Under the pieces are notes generated by a model. That model did not search any database. It was not told the DNA's origin and saw only the letters and a list, made by a program, of their open reading frames with translations. The translations under genes and the position numbers were made by a program. From assembly GCA_024643945.1 (NCBI GenBank), contig JAHELX010000358.1:1-6431 (forward strand): a DNA stretch of 6,431 nucleotides, read 5' to 3'. Positions 1 through 4,946 of this stretch are shown piece by piece (within the stretch, counting starts at the first letter, position 1; every line of letters starts with the position of its first letter). Source of the stretch: Anaerolineales bacterium. GTDB taxonomy: Bacteria > Chloroflexota > Anaerolineae > 4572-78 > NAK82.

Positions 1-541
1 CAAACTCCGGCGTTGTCAGGATGAGAGCATCCTCTCGGTTATCAGCATAGTAGCCTTTACGCCGGCCCACTTGTTCAAAACCATATTTGGCGTAGAGAGT
101 CTGAGCAGCCACGTTCGAGACGCGCACCTCGAGGGTTGCCCGGCTGGCGCCCAGTCGCTGCGCCTCGTCGAGCAAGGCGACAAGCAAGAATTCACCCAGT
201 CCTCGCCGTCGCCACGTGATGCGGATGGCCAGGGTACTGATGTGTGCTTCGTCATACATTAACCAAAAGCCACCGTAGCCCAAGATAAGCCCCGTATCGG
301 CAGGTGGACGACGCCGTATCGCTTGCCACAACCGTTGCCAGATAGGCATTGGCACCATTGAAGGGCCGGCGGATCGAGGGCGTAGTACGTAATAGTGCGC
401 CAGCTCGTTGTGGCTCAATTCGTACCGGTAAGACCCTTCAGGCCAGGGGAGAGAGAAGGATTCGCGCTCTATCTCCATGATAGCTGGTACGTGCGCGATC
501 TGCATAGGCTCTACTACCAGGGGAATTCTTGCCAGGTCCAT
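1..541 (-). CDS. rimI: Ribosomal-protein alanine N-acetyltransferase RimI (GNAT), 3' end cut
   Basis: GNAT-fold acetyltransferase predicted to transfer acetyl from acetyl-CoA to the N-terminal alpha-amine of a ribosomal protein (bS18 in E. coli). 180 codons are visible and no stop is reached at the left edge. Near the N-terminus the segment EIERESFSLPWP (about residues 23-34) is the typical RimI substrate-side motif. The acetyl-CoA loop R-x-x-G-x-G lies at residues 111-116 (RRRGLG). The C-terminal signature LEVRVSN..AQTLYAKYGF spans about 137-155, with Asn143 and Tyr150. Residues about 54-84, between the early strands and the STLAI strand, form an extra Arg/Pro-rich insertion absent from the roughly 148-residue E. 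coli protein. The ATG overlaps the tsaB stop in TGATG, so translation is probably coupled; AGGGAG lies only 3 nt upstream. Family is certain; specificity for S18 is inferred from the neighbours. Confidence 0.93.
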   Translation of the reverse strand, partial: MDLARIPLVVEPMQIAHVPAIMEIERESFSLPWPEGSYRYELSHNELAHYYVLRPRSAGPSMVPMPIWQRLWQAIRRRPPADTGLILGYGGFWLMYDEAHISTLAIRITWRRRGLGEFLLVALLDEAQRLGASRATLEVRVSNVAAQTLYAKYGFEQVGRRKGYYADNREDALILTTPEF

Positions 542-1209
542 CAACTCCCTGATGCCGGGTACTGGAGATAGATAGGGGCCAAGGTTGCCAGATCGTCCAC
601 ATCGTTGCGAGTCAGGCGCGCCGCAGCCAATTCGGCCAGACAGGCCATACGGCGCACCCGCAGCGATGGCGAAGGGATGGTCGCTGCCTGGCCCAGCCGC
701 TCACGCAATAGGCTGGCCGCCTGGTCGTCAATCTCACCGGTGAAGAGCGCAGGTTCTGCCGCCAAATCACATAACCCCTCAAAGGTAGTGAGGGTAGGTG
801 AGACCGTCTGGACCCACTCCCCCTCCACCCGATCGTAGCAGGCGACGCCAATCCGCCCTCGCCCTGCCTGGATGATCGCCCACACGGGCTGACCAGCCTT
901 CTGATGGGGATAAGCCACCACATCCAGGGTTGAGACGCCCATGAGGGGGAGACGATAAGGCAATGCCATGCCTTTAGCTGCCGCCAATCCGATACGCAGT
1001 CCGGTGAATGAGCCTGGCCCCAGCGATACGCCAATACCCGTCAATGCTTCGACCGCCACCTGTTGCGTGCTCAATATACGTTGGATACGCGGCATTAACT
1101 CCACAGTGTGGGTCATCGCCGAATACCAGATTTCTTCGGCCCACACCTGGCCCTGGCCATAGAGGGCGAGGCCGGCGAAATGGGTTGCGGTGTCAATGGC
1201 TAGGAGCAT
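541..1209 (-). CDS. tsaB: tRNA t6A biosynthesis protein TsaB
   Basis: Cytoplasmic ASKHA-fold protein, the inactive paralogue of TsaD. It dimerises with TsaD and, with TsaE, supports transfer of threonylcarbamoyl to A37 of ANN-decoding tRNAs. The 222 residues match the usual length. The N-terminal MLLAIDTAT strand is the ASKHA phosphate-1 region, HTVELMPRI lies at about 34-42, the family hallmark LGPGSFTGLRIG is at 63-74, and a PIYLQ motif typical of the C-terminus is at 212-216. The ATG gives the canonical family start, but the upstream bases (GGCTACCTGCC) contain no recognisable Shine-Dalgarno sequence. This is odd, and suggests either weak initiation or delivery of ribosomes from tsaE. The gene lies 123 nt downstream of tsaE, a gap mostly filled by an 89-bp palindrome, and it overlaps rimI by one base. 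Confidence 0.95.
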   Translation of the reverse strand: MLLAIDTATHFAGLALYGQGQVWAEEIWYSAMTHTVELMPRIQRILSTQQVAVEALTGIGVSLGPGSFTGLRIGLAAAKGMALPYRLPLMGVSTLDVVAYPHQKAGQPVWAIIQAGRGRIGVACYDRVEGEWVQTVSPTLTTFEGLCDLAAEPALFTGEIDDQAASLLRERLGQAATIPSPSLRVRRMACLAELAAARLTRNDVDDLATLAPIYLQYPASGS

Positions 1210-1229
1210 GGCAGGTAGCCAGTAACAAC

Positions 1230-1318
1230 TAGTGCCCCATCAAAGTGATTTTGATAAGTTAGATTCGGCCTCATGGGCGTAATCTGTATCATATCATAAT
1301 CCCTGTGATGGGGTACTA
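1230..1318. repeat. 89-bp imperfect palindrome between tsaE and tsaB
   Basis: Nearly the whole tsaE-tsaB gap is one long inverted repeat. The outer 27 positions of each arm (1230-1256 against 1318-1292) agree at 23 of 27, starting TAGTGCCCCATCA on the left and TAGTACCCCATCA on the reverse complement of the right. After a 2-nt slip the arms pair again through AGATT (1261-1265)/AATCT (1281-1285), with a small apical loop near TCAT (1271-1274). Both outer ends carry TA, as expected for an element inserted at a TA dinucleotide. As RNA on the operon strand it would form a long hairpin between the two cistrons. No T-run follows it, so it does not look like an intrinsic terminator. It may be a small MITE-like repeat or an mRNA processing or stability hairpin. 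Confidence 0.8.
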
Positions 1319-1332
1319 ATACGGCGTACAGT

Positions 1333-1854
1333 CTATGTGGTACGTACTCCAAAGGCAAGGCGCTGGAATTCCTTAAGCAATTTTTGGTAACGGTCGCCAT
1401 CGGCGTGCATGGTAATGCGGCGTTTGGTGTCGTCAAGGTAATGAAACGTGATCCATAGGCGGTCAGGCGGCAAGACTTCCGCGACTCGTTCGGCCCATTC
1501 GATGAGGCACACACCGTCGCCGTAGAGATAGTCCTCCAGGCCAAAAGCCAACGCTTCGGCTGCCTGGTTGATGCGATACAGGTCTATGTGATAGAGCGTC
1601 AGGCGACCGGGGTACTCGCTCACCAATGTAAAGGTGGGGCTGGTGATGTGCTGATCCACTCGCAATCCCTGCCCCACGCCCTGCACCCAACGAGTTTTGC
1701 CGGCACCTAACTCACCCTGCAAAGCAATGACTTCCCCCCCCTCGAGCAATTCCGCCAAGCGTGCGCCCAGGCGGCGTGTCTGAACTTCGCTATGACTGAT
1801 AAAATCAAGGGTCTGCTGATCAAAAATCGAAGCCACCTGCGCCTCCGATGTCAT
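1333..1854 (-). CDS. tsaE: tRNA t6A biosynthesis ATPase TsaE
   Basis: P-loop ATPase that binds the TsaB-TsaD complex and is needed for catalytic turnover in t6A synthesis. The 173 residues are slightly longer than typical (about 150-165). The Walker A motif GELGAGKT is at 47-54, the conserved SPTFTLVSEY region at 72-81, the HIDLYR acidic motif at 89-94 (Asp91) and the family IEWAERV motif at 118-124. The start was chosen at the ATG at 1854. The frame stays open upstream to about 2163, but that extension runs through a GC-rich transposable repeat and lacks any TsaE similarity. The chosen ATG has GAGG 3 nt upstream and lies about 12 nt below the predicted transcription start. First gene of the tsaE-tsaB-rimI cluster; stop codon TAG. 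Confidence 0.95.
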   Translation of the reverse strand: MTSEAQVASIFDQQTLDFISHSEVQTRRLGARLAELLEGGEVIALQGELGAGKTRWVQGVGQGLRVDQHITSPTFTLVSEYPGRLTLYHIDLYRINQAAEALAFGLEDYLYGDGVCLIEWAERVAEVLPPDRLWITFHYLDDTKRRITMHADGDRYQKLLKEFQRLAFGVRTT

Positions 1855-1872
1855 TTGCCTCAATCTGCAATG

Positions 1873-1901
1873 ATTATACCCTGCGCCTGCTAAAATGTCG
1901 A
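1873..1901 (-). promoter_or_regulatory. Predicted sigma70-type promoter of the tsaE-tsaB-rimI operon
   Basis: On the minus strand there is a perfect -10 box TATAAT (1878-1873) and a -35 box TCGACA (1901-1896, 5 of 6 to TTGACA) separated by exactly 17 bp. The predicted transcription start, about 7 nt below the -10, is near 1866 and gives a leader of about 12 nt to the tsaE ATG. The -35 box lies only 7 bp from the target duplication of the transposable element at 1918-2097. The sequence above the promoter is therefore transposon-derived, and any original UP element or operator further upstream has been displaced. Confidence 0.8.
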
Positions 1902-1908
1902 GATTTGT

Positions 1909-1917
1909 CGCGAGGGA
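1909..1917. repeat. Left 9-bp target site duplication
   Basis: The sequence CGCGAGGGA lies immediately outside the left terminal inverted repeat and is identical to the copy at 2098-2106. The bases on either side of the two copies differ, so the duplication is exactly 9 bp. Confidence 0.8.
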
Positions 1918-2097
1918 GGGTGTGTTCGGATTTCGGGGCGAACTGTCCTGACGACCTACCCCCCCGGCCCCCTTCCCCCCTTGGCAGGGACAGGCTGCGA
2001 GGGAAGGGGGAGAACTGCCCCCCGGCCCGGCGCGCCTGTCCCTGCCAAGGGAGGGAGGGGCTGGGGGTAGGGTCCGCCCCCAGAAACGAACGCACCC
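1918..2097. mobile_element. 180-bp GC-rich MITE with terminal inverted repeats
   Basis: The left terminus GGGTGTGTTCG (1918-1928) and the reverse complement of the right terminus, GGGTGCGTTCG (2087-2097), match at 10 of 11. Similarity continues inward (TTTC then GGGGCG on the left; TTTCTGGGGGCG on the right). Inside is a second, stronger palindrome: CCTACCCCC (1955-1963) pairs with GGGGGTAGG (2063-2071), and an 18-bp perfect stem pairs 1978-1995 with 2034-2051. The central loop can itself pair GGGGG with CCCCC across AGAACTG. Perfect 9-bp direct repeats abut both ends. There is no plausible transposase gene inside, so it must be mobilised in trans. The parent insertion-sequence family cannot be named from the sequence alone. 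Confidence 0.85.
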
Positions 2098-2106
2098 CGC
2101 GAGGGA
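2098..2106. repeat. Right 9-bp target site duplication
   Basis: CGCGAGGGA lies directly outside the right terminus of the 180-bp element and is identical to 1909-1917. Removing one copy plus the element would restore a shorter, otherwise unremarkable divergent intergenic region. Confidence 0.8.
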
Positions 2107-2178
2107 TCCTGCCGTGGTCCACCTCCACGAGTCCTGACAGGCTGCCATTCCCCTGTCTATCACGGAACGAGAAAGTTC

Positions 2179-2208
2179 TTGGCAGAAAAGGAATTTCTAT
2201 GGTATATT
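2179..2208 (+). promoter_or_regulatory. Predicted promoter of the metallophosphoesterase gene
   Basis: A -35 box TTGGCA (2179-2184, 5 of 6) and a -10 box TATATT (2203-2208, 5 of 6) are spaced by 18 bp. A TG at 2200-2201, one base before the -10, makes it an extended -10 promoter. The predicted start near 2215 gives an untranslated leader of about 90 nt before the ATG at 2305. I recognise no riboswitch in that leader. Confidence 0.6.
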
Positions 2209-2290
2209 ACGATGCGTGTGGGGGTATGTCTGCCCGACGCAGAATCTACATCGGCTCGACTCCCTTGCTCAATCACATACTCAAGTAGCG

Positions 2291-2296
2291 AAGGGA
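2291..2296 (+). promoter_or_regulatory. Ribosome binding site deciding the phosphoesterase start
   Basis: AAGGGA lies 8 nt before the ATG at 2305, a good Shine-Dalgarno arrangement. It supports this start over the in-frame codons further upstream (to 2179), which would place the promoter inside the coding region. Confidence 0.7.
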
Positions 2297-2304
2297 CTTT
2301 TTGC

Positions 2305-3045
2305 ATGCGCTATCTCATCATCTCCGACATCCATTCCAACCTGGCTGCGTTTAAAGCAGTCATGGAAGATGCCGAGGGTAGATATGACAAAGTTTGGTGC
2401 CTGGGTGACGTAGTGGGCTATGGCCCCGATCCTAACGAGTGCATCGAGTTGCTGGCCGGGTTAGACCACCTGTGTATTGCCGGGAATCATGATTGGGCAG
2501 TCTTGGGTAAGCTGGACGTGGATGACTTCAATCCCGACGCTCGACACGTTTCGTTGTGGACACGAAATGTATTGACGGAGAGCAATCACCGATTTCTGCA
2601 AGAGTTGCCAGTCGCCTTGATCCCAGAAGAGCAATTCACGTTGGTACATGGCAGCCCCCGGCATCCCATTTGGGAATACATCCTTTACCCGGCTGTGGCG
2701 CAGGTCAACTTTGACCATTTCTCTACCCACTATTGTCTGGTAGGCCACACACACAGCCCGGTCATCTTTTACGCCCCCGAGGAACCCGGGGGGATATGCC
2801 GCGCCTACGTACCCTCAGCCAACAACGGACCGGAACCGCTGAACAATCAACGCCTCATCCTCAATCCTGGCAGCGTGGGGCAGCCACGCGACGGCGACCC
2901 TCGCGCCAGCTATGGCATCCTTGACCTGGACAATCTCACCTTTGAATACCGCCGCATACCCTATCCCATCGCAGAGACGCAGGAACGGATGCAGCAACTC
3001 AGTTTTCCCTCCCGGCTTATCAACCGTCTTAGTTTTGGCTGGTGA
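2305..3045 (+). CDS. Calcineurin-like metallophosphoesterase (YfcE/ApaH-like superfamily)
   Basis: Predicted cytoplasmic dinuclear-metal phosphoesterase of 246 residues. All metal-ligand motifs are present in order: D-x-H in ISDIHSN (Asp8, His10), GDVVGYGPDP (Asp35), GNHD (Asn61, His62), VHGSPR (His115) and GHTHSP (His148, His150). A NPGSVGQPRDGD segment at 187-198 and the GYGPDP motif are typical of a widespread subgroup often annotated as phosphodiesterase or diadenosine-tetraphosphatase-like. The true substrate (cyclic nucleotide, phosphodiester or phosphomonoester) cannot be told from sequence. No signal peptide. It has its own promoter, is divergent from the t6A cluster and convergent with the PH-domain gene, so it is probably monocistronic. 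Family assignment is sure; the physiological role is unknown. Confidence 0.93.
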   Translation: MRYLIISDIHSNLAAFKAVMEDAEGRYDKVWCLGDVVGYGPDPNECIELLAGLDHLCIAGNHDWAVLGKLDVDDFNPDARHVSLWTRNVLTESNHRFLQELPVALIPEEQFTLVHGSPRHPIWEYILYPAVAQVNFDHFSTHYCLVGHTHSPVIFYAPEEPGGICRAYVPSANNGPEPLNNQRLILNPGSVGQPRDGDPRASYGILDLDNLTFEYRRIPYPIAETQERMQQLSFPSRLINRLSFGW

Positions 3046-3065
3046 CAGCAAATAGGAAATGGATT

Positions 3066-3099
3066 GTTGCCAGCGGGGGTATGCGCCGAACTGCGCAAC
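3066..3099. terminator. Possible weak bidirectional hairpin between convergent genes
   Basis: GTTGC (3066-3070) then CAG pairs with CTG then GCAAC (3095-3099) around one bulged base, giving 8 pairs with a 17-nt loop that contains a short CGG/CCG. It lies between the phosphoesterase stop (3045) and the stop of the opposing gene (3101-3099). There is no T-run on either strand, so an intrinsic terminator role is uncertain. Confidence 0.25.
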
Positions 3100-4817
3100 T
3101 ACTCTGATGTCGGCTCGCGAGTACGGTGCTCACCCTCCATATGCAGGAGGTGATATTCGCCGACCCAATCGGCGGTTCTGATGTCCTCGCGTACCCGCCG
3201 TTGTTGTCGCTGCTTCTCTTGATAGGCGACCATCCGATTAAACACTTCTTGTTGAATGGCACTGGGATCGAATACGTTGACGAAGGTGAAAGTCGCAGCC
3301 GTGCCGGCCGTCTCTATGACTACGCTGCCCATATTCAGCAGCTTGTGAAAGAAACCGGGCACGGAATAGGTAATGTTTTGAATCACGTCGAAAGTTCCTT
3401 CGCGGCGCTCTTCGCCCCGCAGACGGAAGGAACTGCTTTCCACGTCTACGATGCGGTCGCTGGTGACAATGTAAACGTCCTTGTGCCAGTCGTCGTAGAG
3501 ATAGACGTACCATAGAAATGAGACCAGGGCCCCCAATCCCAGAGCCAGCGCCAGCATCCAAGAGTCCGGCCCCAACGCGTCGAACGGAGGCAGCTCGAAC
3601 GCGACGGGGACGAACAAGCCCAGCAAGGTCACGGTCAGGAGTATGCCCGGCCAGGTTCTCGCCAACCAGACGAACCAATGCTTGCGCCAGATGACGGTGT
3701 CCCCCTGAACTACCCACATACGGGGCCGCAGATAGTCAAGGAGGCGAGGCAGTCGCCTCACTTTGCTTTCAGCGAAGAATCCACTTGAAGGTACCAGCGT
3801 ATCCACTGGTACCGCTACATCGGATATGTCCATACCAACCCTGCTGGCCAACGCTTTGCGGATACTGGCCCGGTCGGCCGCTTCGCGACGTTCCATAGCT
3901 TTGGCTCGCTCCTCGAAGATCACATCTTTCACCTGTTCGGCATTGGCTATCCCGGTGAACACGAGCGTCCCCGCGCCGGCCGTCTGGATGGTCAGATCAT
4001 AATAATTCAGGAGGCGTTCCCACAAATTGCTCGCCTCCACGGTGACATCCTGGATGCGAATGAGTGGCGCTTCATCCCGCTCTTCGCCATAAATGACGTA
4101 ACGCTCAATGTGGATGACCCGCTTGCTGGTAACGATATATTCGTCGTCCCTCCAATCGGCATAGTTGTACGCCGCCCACAGCAGTGAAATAGCGACTGGT
4201 AGCCCGACCGTTATACTGATCAAAATTTGTGGTCCTTCCCCAATCATTAGCCAGAGGACCAATATGCCCAGGCTGAGAAGCAACAGCAGAACTGGCCCGG
4301 TCAGAGCATTGAGCAACATCAGAGGATGCTTGCCAGATCGGATAATTGTCACTTCGTCCCACTGCTTGCCGGGGAAAGGCCGGCGCGCACGCCGCTCGCG
4401 GTGCCGATACAACTCCTCAAGATAGGGGCGGACCTGGTCGTTCAGCCCTAGCAACCAGTTGAACGTCTGCCGATCCCAAAAGGCAAGCTTGGCATCGGAG
4501 ATAACGTCAACTGTGGCAGCGCAGGGCTGGTTATACAGCAAGCCCTGCTCGCCGACGAAGGCCTTCGCTGCGTGATAGTTCAGCAACCGCGGCTTTTCGC
4601 CGCTGGTATCAGCCGAACGCAACTGGCCAGATATAACGAAACAGAGGTTTTTCGGCTCATCCCCCTGGCGCATCACGATGTCACCGCGCAACACATCCTG
4701 GATATGAGCACGCCGAGCCAGCTCCCTGATCTGTTCCTCGTTCAAAGGGATGGGGTGCCGGGCGCTGCGCAAGGCCTCGACCAATTCGTGATTTTCAAGC
4801 GTAAGATCCGTGATCAT
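3099..4817 (-). CDS. Membrane protein: cyclic-nucleotide-binding fold plus two bacterial PH (bPH2) domains
   Basis: A 572-residue protein of unknown function with a clear domain order. Residues about 18-140 are a cyclic-nucleotide-binding (CAP_ED-type) beta-roll, with GDIVMRQG at 46-53 and GEQGLLYNQP at 89-98. Then come membrane segments at about 168-192 and 196-217 and a bPH2 domain at 220-303 (YIVTSKRVIHIE, then LLNYYDLTIQTAG). A linker rich in Lys/Arg/Glu follows, then membrane segments at about 382-408 and 419-440 and a second bPH2 domain at 441-525 (YIVTSDRIVDVE, then LLNMGSVVIETAG). The two 2TM-bPH2 units are an internal duplication. All soluble domains are probably cytoplasmic. The arginine that normally follows Pro in the phosphate-binding cassette is Cys99, so canonical cAMP binding is doubtful. 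Start: the ATG at 4817 has GGGGAG 5 nt upstream; a GTG at 4823 would overlap that site. Possibly a membrane-bound sensor; ligand unknown. Confidence 0.88.
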   Translation of the reverse strand: MITDLTLENHELVEALRSARHPIPLNEEQIRELARRAHIQDVLRGDIVMRQGDEPKNLCFVISGQLRSADTSGEKPRLLNYHAAKAFVGEQGLLYNQPCAATVDVISDAKLAFWDRQTFNWLLGLNDQVRPYLEELYRHRERRARRPFPGKQWDEVTIIRSGKHPLMLLNALTGPVLLLLLSLGILVLWLMIGEGPQILISITVGLPVAISLLWAAYNYADWRDDEYIVTSKRVIHIERYVIYGEERDEAPLIRIQDVTVEASNLWERLLNYYDLTIQTAGAGTLVFTGIANAEQVKDVIFEERAKAMERREAADRASIRKALASRVGMDISDVAVPVDTLVPSSGFFAESKVRRLPRLLDYLRPRMWVVQGDTVIWRKHWFVWLARTWPGILLTVTLLGLFVPVAFELPPFDALGPDSWMLALALGLGALVSFLWYVYLYDDWHKDVYIVTSDRIVDVESSSFRLRGEERREGTFDVIQNITYSVPGFFHKLLNMGSVVIETAGTAATFTFVNVFDPSAIQQEVFNRMVAYQEKQRQQRRVREDIRTADWVGEYHLLHMEGEHRTREPTSE

Positions 4818-4822
4818 CGTCA

Positions 4823-4828
4823 CTCCCC
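4823..4828 (-). promoter_or_regulatory. Ribosome binding site deciding the PH-domain gene start
   Basis: On the minus strand GGGGAG (4828-4823) lies 5 nt before the ATG at 4817. The in-frame GTG at 4823 shares its first base with this motif and so cannot use it. This favours the ATG and a protein two residues shorter. Confidence 0.65.
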
Positions 4829-4861
4829 ATCACATGAGAGCCTAAGAGTGTGTCTAGCAAG

Positions 4862-4930
4862 TAAGGTGGGGCATGCCCAGACGGGCTAGCCCATAGGTCC
4901 CCTCTGGGGAAAAGCCCACCCCACGACTTA
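4862..4930. repeat. Cluster of short palindromes between uvrC and the PH-domain gene
   Basis: Within 69 bases there are two perfect 10-bp palindromes, GGGCATGCCC (4869-4878) and GGGCTAGCCC (4883-4892), and a hairpin TCCCC-TCT-GGGGA (4898-4910). All lie inside an outer inverted repeat: TAAG-GTGGGG at 4862-4871 pairs with CCCCAC-GA-CTTA ending at 4930, with a two-base bulge. An alternative outer stem is GGTGGG-C with GCCCACC (4914-4920). It occupies most of the 129-base gap between the uvrC stop and the downstream gene. No T-run follows, so it is not a simple intrinsic terminator. It could be another miniature repeat or a structured processing element. I saw no convincing promoter for the PH-domain gene in the gap. 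Confidence 0.55.
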
Positions 4931-4946
4931 TCAGACAGCTTCTAGA

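Noticed and set aside
16..262. Two open frames of 79 and 63 codons over the left edge
   Set aside because: Both are out-of-frame shadows of rimI, whose real frame carries the complete GNAT motif set.
1288..1298. Overlapping TATGAT boxes on the minus strand as an internal tsaB promoter
   Set aside because: No acceptable -35 box at 16-18 bp, and the AT-rich boxes are part of the palindrome arms.
1463..1690. 75-codon frame within tsaE
   Set aside because: Alternative-frame shadow of TsaE, whose own frame has the Walker A and SPTFTLV motifs.
1955..2072. CRISPR array or terminator made of the GC-rich inverted arms
   Set aside because: Only one inverted pair, no regularly spaced direct repeats or spacers, and no T-run; terminal repeats plus target duplication identify a mobile element instead.
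2171..2198. Imperfect palindrome GAAAGTTC...GGAATTTC over the phosphoesterase promoter as an operator
   Set aside because: Too few matched positions to distinguish from chance.
1848..2288. 146-codon plus-strand frame across the intergenic region
   Set aside because: Low-complexity Pro/Arg-rich translation of the GC-rich repeat, with no ribosome site and no recognisable domain.
3238..3717. 159-codon minus-strand frame inside the PH-domain gene
   Set aside because: Arg-rich shadow frame; the overlapping frame has clear membrane segments and bPH2 domains.
4862..4930. tRNA or tRNA-like cloverleaf
   Set aside because: Stem lengths do not fit, and no T-loop or anticodon-loop consensus is present.
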